DNA of 64,000 bases from Symbiodinium natans. Its lineage: Eukaryota > Sar > Dinophyceae > Suessiales > Symbiodiniaceae. Shown one piece after another: positions 1 to 13,300 of this stretch (its first letter is position 1; every line of letters begins with the position of its first letter). The notes under the pieces were generated by a model, which saw only the letters and a list, made by a program, of their open reading frames with translations, was not told where the DNA came from and did not search any database. The translations under genes were made by a program, and so were the position numbers. The stretch lies in NCBI GenBank assembly GCA_905221605.1, contig CAJNDS010002841.1:62001-126000 (forward strand), read 5' to 3'.

Positions 1-45
1 TCGGTCTCGCACGATCGAAAGTGTCCCATGGGCCCGGACTAATGT

Positions 46-1249
46 TTACCCATCTCCTTCCGAGCAGGACCTCCCGACCCAATAACGACTCTCCTGTACG
101 ACTGCACTTGGCGAAGCAATGCTAAGCATATCTACACACCCAGAGTGCTCAGTGCTAGGAGAAAAGCAGCCTTTGCGACATCCCAAGTCGTCTGCAAGTG
201 ACAGGTACCCAACATTACCCGACCGAGCTGCCCTCACAACACACAGCTTTGGGATAGCCTTGGGATGCTTTGGGCCTCCGCTCGATGGCGAAACAGACGT
301 ATGACACAATAACCGCATACGCAGGCTTCACTCCCTGATGAAGTAGAGAGGTGGTCTTCCAGAGCCCTTTTACCATCTCTTAACTCAACCAACCTCGTAA
401 ACGTTGGTGTAGACCCCCGAAGAAACCGGCCTTGAGCAAGCTCTTGGACGAGTCAGCTGCGTGTCCAGCCGCGCCCTGACGTCTTTGCACTGACATCGTG
501 TGTCTTGGCACAGCTACCACCAGGCCTTGTGGAGGGAAGTTGTATACCCTGCGTTCCTATCACACATTAGATGCACGTGTCTACACATCCTGCGAGCCTC
601 CGCGTCTTCTGGTGTACGGAAGAGGTGGCTCCCTTTGTATGGCACCTGTGCCGATGCTTAAAGGGCTTTGAGGATTGAAGATCTACATGGGCATTCAGAC
701 CAAGGGCCCTGCAACCATCAACGAGCCAAGTAACTCGGAAATACTCAGAAATATGTTGAGCAAGAACAGTGCGAGACCAGAATGGAAGTCGGGTGCTTCC
801 GTTCTCTTAGCAAATTTGGGCCGATCCACCAAAGCCATGTAGTCGCTGCTCGTCAGCTGAGGCGGTGCCACCTCAGGATGGAGATTGGACTTTCATACTT
901 CAAGGCGCAAGGAGTTCAACCAGGTTTCCACAGTTTCCAATGCCGTTTTCCCGGGCATGCATCGTGTTTCGCGAGACTCTCGCTCAAAAACCCTTGAAGG
1001 ACTGGGATCAGGAAAGTTCAGAGGTCAGACCCATGCATATTGCCGAGGCTCAGTTGGTGGCAAGTGTATCGACTCATCGGTGACCTCTATGAACGAGTCC
1101 ACCTGCAAGGAGTTTGTGCCCAGATGGCATTAAACTAACGTTGAACTGTCCGAGCTCAGGTCCCCAGACAGCCCGGCTTTATTTGAGAGTCATGAAACCC
1201 GAATCGCAACACGATCTGGCTCTTGCAAGAACATGGCGGTACACAAACT
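46..1249. other. Left-edge region without a supported gene
   Basis: Only short ORFs lie here on both strands and none shows a family motif or convincing exon borders. A minus-strand frame at 46-318 is open for 90 codons but has no recognisable domain. It may be intron or spacer of the minus-strand gene to its right. Confidence 0.4.
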
Positions 1250-3915
1250 TCACTTCCTACCTGGATCCCTCAAAGCGTCGCAACTGCCGCTGAGCCAACA
1301 TGCGCCTTCACTGGAGGAGACATGTCCGGGCTGGTACGTGTGGCCACCTGCAACTGCGTAGATCCAAGGATGAATGCGACTCAGCGCAGAAGCCAACTCA
1401 CCAAATGGACTGGTGGCCAGGGCTGACGGCATGCTGACAGCACCAGGTCTGTCCAAAACCCCGTCAACCTCTAGGACTCTAGGCAATTCAGGATATGCAG
1501 GCACCTGGTAAGGCTTCCCCATCTCCTCGGCATCCGGAAACCCGCAGCTCGCGGCGCTCGGATCCGCTGCGCTGACTGCGAACACGACTCACACAGGTCT
1601 GGCTGATTGCGATCGGTCAAAGTGCAAGCACCTGCAAGCACCTTCTATCTTCATCATTCTTGATCTGTGCTGTTCGTGCTGTCTGTGTTTACGGCCTGCG
1701 CACTACAAACTGCATGCGCTGTGCCTGGGCCGTCAGTTTGGTTCTGCATGGCTTTGGCAAGCTTGGCCTCCTCGACACGTGGAGGCTATGGAGCTGGGCG
1801 GGTTAACCCGTGTAGGCATACAGGGCCATGTAGTACACATGGCACGTAGAGCCACTGGCTTTGACCTGCAGCTTTGCCAAGCAACAGAACACGTAGCGCT
1901 ACGACGCTACAAGAACCGTCTCCTCGGCAGTGGCCACCGCTGCCGCCAGCTTGACGTCTGCGGCTTGCTTGCTGCGCGAGGTCCGGTCCACCAGCCTCGG
2001 CTTACAGGGCTGTCACAGGCTGTGTTGGGGTCCTGCATCATAGGAGTACAGAAATCTGCCATAGTCTGCCTGAGGGTCTTTTGCTATCGTCTCGCTGTGC
2101 CATCTCGTAAGGGTAGTGGTCGTCTACATGTTGCTGAGCAGCGTCGCAATCGCCGACTGAAGCTCGCCATAGTTGCTTCGGATGAGGTCGCTGTCCTTCT
2201 TCATGGCCTTGTCTTGTGACTGGCATTGCTACCGGTTCTGGAGCGAGGCTTTCACTTTGGCGTAGTGCCTCTGGAATTCTGTCATGATTCAAGGTTCAGT
2301 GGCATGCGAGCATAGGCTGTGCCTCCCCATCGCACGTTGTACCCCCCATCACAAGTCAATGCATGTCGCTGCTTTCAACAGCTGATCCAGGCGGCAGCCA
2401 CCCAGTCCTTGACCATCTCAAGCATGTCGGCCGCCATGGCAGGCTCCTCTCCACTCAACGGACTGAGGGGCAGAGTTCAAACCTGCAGAAGCCCTTCTCC
2501 AGCCCGGCACCTGCTCTTCGACGGCCAGCTGGAGGTCGGGCAACACATGCTCGCTCACCTTTCTCGCTCTCATTCTTTTGAGCTTCGGTCTAAGGAGCAA
2601 GCAAGCCTATGCTTGCCTCTGCACCATATGGTGGGGGGCCCTGCAGTTTACCCGTGGCTTCAGCTCCGGGGCCCCACTCTTCTCTTCGCATCTCTCTCTC
2701 TCTTGATGTCTCTGGGATTTAAGTTCGCGGGTCTTCTCAAACAGCGTCCCAAGGGGGTGACCCGACTTGAACCGTCCGCACTCCTGATTTCGAGCTCCAA
2801 AACGCCTTTTCCCCTCCTCGCCTGCTTTGCCACGTCGGCATAGCGTGAAACCACGTCTGCGGCTTTCTTGAAAAGGTCCCGCGCCTTCCACCACGGGCCA
2901 CCATGTGAGCAATGTAGGCACAGTCCTAACATGTCCAAGCATGTCCTGCTCCCAATCCTAACGAGAAGTTTGCTTCAATGTCTATATCGCTTTTTGATTT
3001 CAAGCTTCTGCGCAGAATCTCAGAAAGGTGGCCTGTAGCTTTGATGAAGCTTGTTGACATCCCGCCTGCTCGTATGCATTGCGCGTCGCCTCCGCGAGCT
3101 CTCCATCCACATGGCGGACAGCAAGGTTCGCCATCTGCAAGGAGCCTACCCGGAGGGACCACGACAAGAGCGCTTCACTCTGCTTTTGGGTCTGCTCCCA
3201 ACACATGCTATGTCGATCCATTCCTCCTCAGGACATGGGCGACGAGCTACGAAGGCACTCTCGAGAGAGCGAGGTCGCCTGCGATGGCCACCTGGCTACG
3301 CAGCATCTCAATGAGTTGGAAGATGCTCTTCCTTGGCATCGAGGCTTCAGGATTTAGGATTCAAGCTGAAAAGCCTCACCGGTTGGGTACAGCTAGTTCT
3401 GTGGTATGGGGTCAAGGAGCATTGGGGGATGCCGGGGATGCATTGAAGCATCAGGTCGGGGTCGCCAGAATTCTGGGGCTTTGGAGAGGGTTGAAAATAG
3501 GGACTTCTTCCCCCACCAGGGCTCTGTTTGTACGACTCTGGTGACGCTTCCAGCAGCAAGGTTTCCTCGGTTGTGGCGGGGTTTGGAGGGCGAGTTCGCG
3601 GGGCAATAGCGGTGATAACCTCTGACGACCTTGGGCTTCTGAGGTTGGCTGCCCGGAATGCCGCAGGAAGCTCGAAACGCGAACTGAACATGCCAAGAAT
3701 CGGCAGCACCTCGATGCATGCCACCCAAGTAATACCTGGGCTGAGAAGTGCAGGCGCTGGCGCTGGAAGGTGGTCTTGGGATGTTTGGGGAGGGGACTAC
3801 ATGGGTTTTGTACAAGCGACTCGATGCAGCTTAGGTGCAAGGGCGTCTGCATGTCAAGCGCCGCCAGCATGCTCTTCTCATCTCCATCCCCGCTGAGATT
3901 CCTTGCGCGTGCCAT
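1250..3915 (-). CDS. Multi-exon gene fragments, helix-rich protein of unknown function
   Basis: I do not recognise this gene. A chain of short minus-strand segments reads as protein, many rich in A, E, K, R, D and L as in amphipathic helices or coiled coils. Approximate segments: 3840-3910 (NLSGDGDEKSMLAALDMQ), 3060-3137 (RHVDGELAEATRNAYEQAG), 2780-2890 (FKKAADVVSRYADVAKQARR), 2505-2560 (HVLPDLQLAVEEQ), 2385-2460 (EEPAMAADMLEMVKDWVAAA), 2240-2285 (EFQRHYAKVKASLQN), 2130-2222 (KKDSDLIRSNYGELQSAIAT), 1915-2010 (KQAADVKLAAAVATAEETVL) and 1370-1585 (EEMGKPYQVPAYPELPRVLE). Spacing fits the short-exon style of the better resolved genes. I could not chain splice phases here, so start, stop and gene unity are inference. 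The 2130-2285 stretch carries an in-frame TAG between two good segments, which must be intronic or a lesion. Confidence 0.45.
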
Positions 3916-6900
3916 CTCAGCAGACCCCTAGAAAAGTCTTCGACCGACGTCTTCCAAGCCATGCCTGAAGCAGAAATCTATCTCCTCACATGTGACATGC
4001 AACGAAACACATACGAATGCGTGTCGGTGAAGAACCTCAGCATCATGTCGCTGAAAGTCGGAATGGTGTTGAGGGGTAAAAAAGGAAGTGTTGCTGTTAC
4101 TTAAACCAAACCACCAGGGCTGAACCCTACTTAGTCCTACTTCACATGTCAGTGGACTCAGCAGGCACTTTGTGCCTCGGCCCCACGCAGGAACCAAACA
4201 AGATTAGGAAGGGCTTGGACGTTGGGATGTAGGGCGGCCAGGTCAGGGGATGTCAGGGGCAAAGTCTTTGCAGCACAGTGGCGAGGAGTAGCCGGCCGAT
4301 TGCTTGTCCAAGCTCATTGTGGGCAGCTGGGCAGGATGCGAGGGCTGCGCTTAGAGGGCACAGACTGTCTTGGGGGCATGTAGGCTGCCACTGCAAGAAA
4401 CTGCGCTTCCTCACTCACGTTGCACTTACGTTCAAGGGTTCGTCATCCAGGTCGTCGTCCCTTAACCGCATAAAGCCTGACAACACTTGGGCACAATGTT
4501 CCTTCCCGCCTTTCTCCCTTCCCCACTTCTGCCCCCCCCCCTTCTCCCCTGACCCGTACACAGGCCTCGCCAGGCACCAGCGGCTCACGTCGTAAGCGGC
4601 ACCGCCAAAGTGCCAGACCCAGGATTCTCGGCCCAGCAAGGGATTTGGGACTGCAAGTTCAAAGGCTCCTGAAACTCCAGTTGTCTTGGCGATGCGGCTT
4701 TAACGGCGCGGCAAGATTGCCCCACGCTACCTAACATTGCAAGATCTCGCTGGACCAGCACTTCATTCGGGGCCCAACCATGCCCAACCTGAAACAAAAG
4801 CCAGCAGAAGCCTAGGCACACAATGAGAAGCCAATACCAGCGACCAAAACGAAGGTTCTTGCCTGGCGGCTTGATGACTCCTCATGATGCTATGCTTGAC
4901 CCGGCGTGTGTCACAATCGCACGTTTCTCACTTCCTAAGGCTACAGAGGCAGCCGAAGTTTGCTACTTTGTACAACTTGATGCCTTGATGCATCCTGAAC
5001 CCGTAACGCGCCTGCCATGAAGGAGGCGACCTTCAGCGAAGGTCCGCTATGTCCGCTTGCCATCGACAAAAGAGAGCCGCTGTTGAAATCGACTTGAGAC
5101 GCGAGGCTCAAGCTTGGCGGGGCAGCATTCTACTGTAAACACCTTTCGTGTTGACTCCAGCTTCGAACGACCTGCGCTTCCCCCTTGAACTCCCTCCCTC
5201 CCCCTCCCTCCCCCTCCCCCGCCTGCAAACTTTGCGCCTCCTCATCTGGGCTGCTGGGCGTACTTGCCTGCAATCGGTTCCGCGATTGGGCTTGAAGGCG
5301 CGAGCTAGGATACCGCAGCAGGATCCGATTCTCGGACCCAAACTCGACCACAGGCCAACAATTTCAAACCCGCTCGAGACAACTTCAGGCAACTCTCCCA
5401 AACCCCTGAACCACCTGAACCGCCTGAGCGACGGAATCTCAAACAGAGTTGGCTGAGAGCGTCCAAGGTGCGACGCGGCTGCAGCTCTTCCCCAGATCCT
5501 GTGTCTCATCGGTGTTGTGAACAGTGTCATGCCCTCTCAGCTCCGTTCTTGCTGGGAGTCATCCATTCAACAGAACCAACGGGTAAACATGATTGCTCAT
5601 TTTTTGCTGCACACTGCACTTTCGACCGGGCGTCCGAGTCTGACACGCTGCAGCAGCTCGTGGATGGGGCGCGCCTGTAGATTTGGGGCTGCAATTCAAG
5701 AAAGGAAGCGAAGCTAGCGAGGCTAGCGAAGCTAGCGAAGCTCCGGCACTAAAGCAAAGTTTACGAGGGCCTATGGCCTCCAAAACACTCAAACATCGGC
5801 CCCTGAACCGTCAAACTCGCATATGAACCCTGAAGCCCAACAAGCCTCCCCTTTGAAGTGGGGAGTTTGAGGAATCGCAGCCACAGTGCTCTGCCACCCG
5901 GTCTGACTCGAAGCTGGTAGAGTTCCGGATGTCCTGCTTTGGGGCTTCTTTTTCGGGACTTCGGGGGGCCTGGTAATCTAAGAAGAAAAAAACCGTCTCG
6001 TAAGGTGTTTTAAAGGAGGTTTTGAACTTCGAGGGTGCCACCTCCCCGCCTCGTTGGCAAACTGTTCGGGACCTGATAGGCACCCCAAGCCGAGGACTTC
6101 CCACCTTGCACACGGCTCTGAACCTGGAAAATCAGCCGTAAAAGTCTTCAGCCTTCGTAGAGCCTCAGGTCTTGCAAACCAACACCGGCCAACACAAAAG
6201 CCCAGCTATCCAGGCTATGTAAAACGCATGAATACCCTAAACCGGTCCTCTGGGCCACTCCTGCCGTCGTCCCCTGAAGGAGACTCGGCGATGACAGCCA
6301 TCCTTGCGGCGGAGAGGTTTGGACATGCACATCTCAGGGCATATCGGCCTATCCCTGTCTCTATATCTGGCTTGCCCGTCCAGGGAACTACAGAAGCAAA
6401 CGAAACGAACCAGGATCGTTTGCTACCTGCATTTATGCACATACTTCCCGCGCTTGCCAATGCGAGCATGAGTCAATGCAATGCAGTAACAACAGTATTC
6501 AACTCGTACCAAACCCACAACTTGTTAACCCCTTAGTTTCCAGGATTCTGTAATCTTTAGGATTCTCTCCGTGCTCCCTGTCACACCGTGAGACCCTGTT
6601 GGCGCCTGGTCTGGATGACACTCGTCTTTTCATGAGTCTGCAGCTGGAACTAAAAACACATGAGTCTTGTGTCTTCATCTCCAAGTCTAGAGCTTTTGTC
6701 TGGTGGTAACTACGCACTTACTGCAAGGACTGTTGAATGGTGAACGCAAGACGAGGTCTAAAAATCCAAAACTTGAAAATTGCACTAAAGCATTCAAAAG
6801 AGCAGCTCCCGAGAATGAACTGGAAAACAGGGTTCCGGACAGCAACTGGTACGTAGTTGTTGGGAGTGAACACGTTTGCTCAAGCAGAAAAAGCCTGAAC

Positions 6901-7345
6901 CCGCAGCCCGCTGGGCTGTATGCGGCTAAACCCGTCGGAGCATCTTCTGCTGTGCGAGGTCCGCTTGTTGTGCCAGTTCCTGCCAGGGTGTACAAGCTCG
7001 ATGCGAGACCGATAGGGTTCCAGCCGAGTACCACTCTCACCCATGCACAAAGGTGCACAGGTTTTGCTAAGCGCTACCAGATGATAGCAATCCACACAAG
7101 AGCAAAAGCAACACAAAATCAGGTGCTTGAGTGAAGCCCCTGAAGCCCCTGAAGCCCACACACACACATCTATTCCTACGAGTGCACCGGGCGTACCGCA
7201 ACCAAAATCCAATCCAAGCGGCTAGGCACTTCTTGCCCGAAGCAGGCACCTTTGGCTGCAAGGTGTAAGGAGAAAATGGCTTCAGCAGATGCTTAAGCAG
7301 ATGCTTGGCACTTTGGATGTTTCAAAACCCCGATATGAAGACACT
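3916..7345. other. Stretch without a supported gene
   Basis: Downstream of the kinase on the minus strand. It holds only short ORFs without motifs, a CT-rich run at 5185-5222, a 9-bp GCTAGC-containing tandem repeat at 5711-5742 and a short CCTGAAG repeat near 7136-7156. I see no exon chain on either strand. Confidence 0.4.
5711..5742. repeat. 9-bp tandem repeat, unit GCTAGCGAA
   Basis: Three near-perfect copies of a 9-nt unit containing the palindrome GCTAGC. A second 9-bp array built on the same GCTAGC core lies at 35277-35325. Confidence 0.7.
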
Positions 7346-10300
7346 TTAAAGAAGCCCAGCGGCAGCAGGTGTGAGGGGCAGCCGTCGAGGCAGTGGCATG
7401 GGTTCGCCAGTGACCCACGGATGGCTAAGGCAATCATCCAAAGAGAGCCTGTCCGGTGGCTGCATTTTGCACCATTCAACCCTCAATTCAGAACACTTGT
7501 CGCACACTTACAGTACTAGTAGTACCTGCTAGTTTTCCCCAAGGTAGCTCGCCCCATGCCTGTCCACCGGGTTCACCCGTAGAAGTCCACGCACGAGGCT
7601 CTTGCCAGCTTCGGAGATGTTCCGCCACCGCGAGCCTTCCCGAAAAGTTGAAGTCTAAAGTAACTCTCCATACGGTACTTGACTGTCCCCAAGGCTTAGC
7701 TCGAGGTCACGCATTGCCACACACCACTTTGCATCCCCCAGCACTGCAGCATGTACCAAAAAAGGCTCCGCCTGTCATGCTGTATGAGGCAGTTCGGATT
7801 TGGTCATCCAGCGCTTGCTTCTGGCCGTCAAAAGGATACCTGCCACAAAGCATCACCTTGGCATCTTGGTGCGGACTTCGCTTCAGTTTGCATGTTGCCG
7901 GCCTGGGGCTTGTCTGAATTTGACAAGGACTTGCAAATACTTGCAAGGGAACCATGTGGAACCCATTCACGCGAATTAATAAAAGAGAAAGAGCGCCCAA
8001 AAAAAGAAACGTGTGCCCCCGTGTGGACTCCGAGGGGCGAAGAGCACCGCACCCAGGCCCCAAAAGTCCGCCGCTTGGTCGTAGGAACCTCTGGGGGCAT
8101 TGCTGCGATTCTCTGCTTTTCCCCTAGCCACACCCCGTAGTGCCCTAGTGACCTACTCTTAGAGCCACTCTCGGGTTTTGAGGTCTGGAACAGCGCTGAG
8201 GTTACATGGATTGTGGACAGCAAGTGCACGCTCAATGCTTGCTAAACCCGGAACCCTAAACTCTGGAATATGCCAACGCATCATCGAAACACATCAAACA
8301 CCCTCAACCCTCCAATCGTCCGAGCCACCACCCCGCTTCTGCACGTCCAGGACCTTCGAGGATTGTGGGTTTGGGGCCTAGAGATGGTTCCGCGTCGCCA
8401 TGTCAGTAGTTTTCAGTGTATCCCCCCCAACTCCCCTCCCCACCTAAACCCGAAACCCTCACGCAAACCCCAAACCCTAAGCCCTGAACAGTACGGTAGC
8501 ACCCTAAGCCCGAAACCCAAGAACCCAAAAACCCTAAACCCTAAAACTTGCAACCCCAAACCCTTAACCCTGAAAACAATTTAAAACTATTTAACACCCC
8601 TCAAAAACCTATGCAAACCCGCAAAACCTTGAAAACCTTCAGCCCTAAAATCCTGAAACCCATAAGCCCCAAAACCCCTGAACCCTGAGCTCTAAACCCT
8701 GAAACCCTACAACCTAAACCCCCCACCCACCCACCACCCCAACCACAGGGGCAGACCACAACTACAGGGGCAAACCACAACCACGCGGACCACCACAGGG
8801 GCCGACCACAGGGGCGGAGGGGGGATGCCTTGGGCGGGGGAACCGACCTTGGGGCAACAGGGTGAGGAAAGACAGGGGTAAATCTTGAAGGAGCATCTTC
8901 ATCCAACTCTATGGCTGCAAGGATCTAAGGCAAGCGACTCCGAGTACTGAATCTTAAGAGTAATGAATCCCAGGACACAACAAGCGGAAGTAGGCCTCCG
9001 GGGCCCAGTACTGAGGCGTTCCCACACGCGTCCTCGCTAAAGAGGCGCCGCCACCGATGGCCTTCGCACGAGTTTAGCTCGAGGTGTCCCTCAGGTACAG
9101 GTTGTTGGGACGCTTTGCGACGTATACGTTTATGTCGCGGAGGATGCATGAGTAGCTCTTGCAATCTAGCTGAGTCTGAGACACGCCTAGCTTTACGCAA
9201 AAGACATGCGAGCGTTTCAAAACACTGTTGCAACTGTAGCTTAGAGTTCGCTGTGCCATTGCTGCTCACAACTGGGGCCGTATTGAGATCAACCCAGCTT
9301 CACCATGACTCGACATGGCTCAAACTAAAGAGCACAGGCGGCTGTGCTGTCACCTTTCTCCCACCTGCGAATCGTGACGAACTGCGGTGCCCAATAATTG
9401 TCAATGCTTCAACAGCTGTCACAAGATGACCCAATAGCCTTGGAGAGCCCGAAGTCTGCAATTTTCACGTCATACAGCTGCCCCGAAGCTGGCGGCTCAG
9501 CAGGCCTCCGTGCATCGTCTTTGCCATCATGTAACTTCAGCTACTCCGGGGAGAAAGGCAGTGGTGCAGCTGGTGGCGGCTTCGGCGCCAAGTAGATAGA
9601 CACGGCTGTGGATGCAAAGTGGCAGAGAAGGCCTGGCCTTCTCTCTACAACTTGCATGGGTTTAGGGTTTAGTGTCGGGTTCAATTGAAGAAATGCCTTC
9701 GGCCTGGGGCAAACTGGGAAGTGGCTTCGGCTAAAAGTCTGTTGAAGCTCTGAAGACCCAAAAAAACATCAACTTTTGGCCCCTCTTGCAGAAGCCCCCT
9801 CTCAGAGCGGTGCCCCCACATTGTAAAAGAGGTTGAACGAGTCTCAGTTCGACACTAACGGCTACTTTGAGGGCGGTGTGAGAACAAAATGACCTCTCTC
9901 CTCCTCGTGCCTGGACCCAGCCACAAGGATGTTCTCCGGCTTCAGGTCCCGGTGCAGCACCCCTAAGAGGGACTTGCACAAAGAAAGAGAGAAGAACAAG
10001 GAACAGACACAGAAAGAGAGAGGAGAGAGAGAGAGAGAATGAGAGTCCTGAGAAGAAGAGGATCTACAGAACCCCTCTCTCTCTACCAAAAACCCAATGA
10101 TAAACTGACTTGACCCCTCGGCCTCGTGCGTGCATGTAGCCAACGCCTTCCAGCAGCTGTAGAAAGATATGTCCTTGGATGCTTCTTTCAGAGGCTCACA
10201 GGTACTTTACATGGGAGCCTGCGATTGCGGCCGCACGCAGAAGGGAACTTCGGTCCCAGTAGGTTGTAGCCGGTAGGTTGTACCCGGTACCCCAAGGCTC

Positions 10301-13300
10301 ACTTACAACTGTGCGTGGGCAAACCAGCAGTGTGCTCAGGCGTTCGGAATGCAGCAAGCCGCTTGAAGGCCTCCGTTTTTCGAAGCGGTTGTGGTCATCA
10401 TTACCCGTTATTGTGTGAGGAGCTAGTGCAAGTCCTGAATATTGTGTTCAGTTGCTGACTGTTGAGGAACTGTTGTTGCATGTTGTTGCTACCGCTCCGT
10501 GCCGGTTCTGCAGCCTTGTGACTCGCTTCAGACTCACTGAGCGATTTGTTGCGGACGATCAAATCGAAGAGCTCTCCTGGCACCGAAGGGCGCTGACGGT
10601 CTCTGGGCTGAGAAGCCGTCAGGCCATCAGGACAAACCAAGCAAAAGATTCGTGAGAACACAACGATGATGACCCCTACACAATTGACGATCAACGGCAG
10701 CAGCAACAGCGACGACCACAACACTTCAACAGCGGTACATAGGCAAAAAAAGTTCATGCAGCTTCCAGCTTGGAGACACAGCTTCTCTACAAGTTCCCAT
10801 TTCATGCAGGATCTGCCCGAAGAGCAATTGTAAGCCGTATTGCGGCGGTTCTTGAAAGGGCAAGGGCAAGGTTCCGCAAGGCTTATGAAGAACATCAGAG
10901 AGAGCTGTGGCAGGTTTGGTTTCGCGCTACATCTATCTTCCGTGTGAGGCTGTACTGGCCGTGCGCACCATGAACTCACAACCACCTCAATCTCCAGTGC
11001 TCCTCCGCCAACTAACTCCATCACGAGGAAATACCAGTTGTCTGTCCTTGAGTCCACACGGGCTCTACAAGCTGAAGTCCAGGTAACATGGTCGGAATCA
11101 CTTCGGAAGCAGGCCTGAGAAGACAGAATTCCCAAACCCTTTCAGGCCACAAGCCCGGAAACATCCGGTAACCCTAACCGGGTCGATGACTCTTGAGCAC
11201 CAGCGCAGCTGCGCGCCGCAATACTGCCAAGGAACTTGTGGAACCCTTGGAGATTGACAATCCTCTCCTGAGGTCTGATTCTAGCTTTCTGGTGTTCGCA
11301 CGTTTTGGTGCTCCACGCCGCTTGGGAAGGGCGTCAACCACCCATCTGCGTTTAGCCAAAGAATGCCCCTTTCCTCACATAAAGTTGCTTCGGCCCCTTG
11401 CATGAATCAACGCGGCAACGACGGCAACCAATACGGGCAAGAACATGCATCCAAGGCGTCGGAGATGTAGTTAGATGCCGCTGAGACGCGTGTCTCAGCT
11501 CGTGGAGGATACCAACTTCGCTGTCTAAGCGTGTCATCTGGTCCTGGAGGTCGCCCAGCAGGCCTGGGCTCCAACAAGACTTTGCAAAGTCCTTACAAAG
11601 ACCTCAAGTCATCTATCTTTTTGGGCTCGATCGCGGCTCAACACCGCTCTGTGCCGCCCTGGTCCATTCTTGTCTTATTTACAACTATGAGCACCGCGAC
11701 CCTGAGAATTCTTAGTATTGTCGACCGGTAATGCCGTGATCATGTTCAAGTCCTTGTAGTGAGATCCATGACCAAAATAGCGTGCTGCGAAAGGAAAAAA
11801 CTCTAGTCTAACCTTGTTGTTGTACGTGCTTTCGGACACACCGTATCATGTCCTGCTATGCTACTGCAATGCGCAGTTGCCGGTTCTTTGGACGACGAGC
11901 AATGACAAGGTCAGATACTGGTCAGAAAGCTACGGTGGAACTTTGTGTTAAGAAATTTTATGAAGCAAGAAATTAGACTCTCGAATTGAGAAAAATAATT
12001 ATATTCAGAGTCTGAATCGCAACCCAAACGTAATTACAAATTGAATGGCCTTTTTGCAAGGCTCCAGCCCTCCAGCCCTCCAGCCCTCCAGCCCTCCAGG
12101 ATTAAGCCCTCCAGCCCTCCAGCCCTCCAGCAGCCCTCCAGCCCTCCAGCTCCAGCCCTCCAGCCCTCCAGCCCTCCAGCCCTCCAGCCCTCCAGCCCTC
12201 CAGGATTAAGCCCTGCAGGATTAAGCCCTCTTCCAGCCCTCCAGCCCTCCAGCCCTCCAGCAGCCCTCCAGCCCTCCAGCCCTCCAGCCCTCCAGCCCTC
12301 CAGCCCAGCCCTCCAGCCCTCCAGCAGCCCTCCAGCCCTCCAGCCTCCAGCCCTCCAGCCTCCAGCCCTCCAGCCCTCCAGCCCTCCAGCCCTCCAGCCC
12401 TCCAGCCCTCCAGCCCTCCAGCCCTCCAGCCCTCCAGCCCTCCAGCCCTCCAGCCCTCCAGCCCTCCAGCCCTCCAGCCCTCCAGCCCTCCGCAGGGCAG
12501 CCTTCCAGCAGGGCAGCCCTGGCTGGAGGGCTGGAGGGCTGGAGGGCTGGAGGGCTGGAGGGCTGGAGGGCTGGAGGGCTGGAGGGCTGGAGGGCTGGAG
12601 GGCTGGAGGGCTGGAGGGCTGGAGGGCTGGAGGGCTGGAGGGCTGGAGGGCTGGAGGGCTGGAGGGCTGGAGGGCTGGAGGGCTGGAGGGCTGGAGGGCT
12701 GGAGGCTGGAGGGCTGGAGGGCTGGAGGGCTGGAGGGCTGGAGGGCTGGAGGGCTTAAAAAAAACTACAGGGCTGGAGGGCTGGAGGGCTGGAGGGCTGG
12801 AGGGCTGCTGGAGGGCTGCTGGAGGGCTGCTGGAGGGCTGGAGGGCTGGAGGGCTGGAGGGCTTAATCCTGGAGGGCTGGAGGGCTGGAGGGCTGGAGGG
12901 CTTAATCCTGGAGGGCTGGAGGGCTGGAGGGCTGGAGGGCTCTGGAGGGCGGAGAAAGCAAAGGGTTGGTCAGGTTGAATAAGAAATGTTTTCAAGACTC
13001 TCGCCTCAAATCTACCTTTCTTAATACATCTGCCTGGTTAAGAAATGTCCCAGACTCTGGTGGACCTTCGAACCTTTCTTATCATAAGTTTTGACCGTAC
13101 GCCAGCACCTTCTGACGGCACTACTTCATGGCGCATGATGCCACACCTTGGGGGCATTCTTGCTGCAATTGTCCGACACATGCAGTTGAATGGCACAAGC
13201 GTCGCAGGTCCACGGCTTTGACTGCTAGCTGCTCGTTGGTGTTCCGACGCCTGGATCTGGCAGTCTTCGCTTCGACTAGGCTGACAGGCCCCAAACGGCC

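Noticed and set aside
8429..8720. A true telomere or chromosome end
   Set aside because: The repeats are degenerate, internal, and lie between two exons of one gene.
9361..9425. A kinase activation-loop pseudo-exon with frameshifts (TIIG-PQF-like words just after DFG)
   Set aside because: It first suggested a broken kinase. A clean exon at 8977-9036 (VGTPQYWAPE) joins the DFG exon in phase through a GT donor at 9422, so this stretch is intron and the resemblance is chance.
12041..12982. 313-codon plus-strand ORF (PALQPSSP repeats)
   Set aside because: It arises from the stop-free 8-bp satellite, whose period keeps all frames open, and it reads straight through the palindrome.
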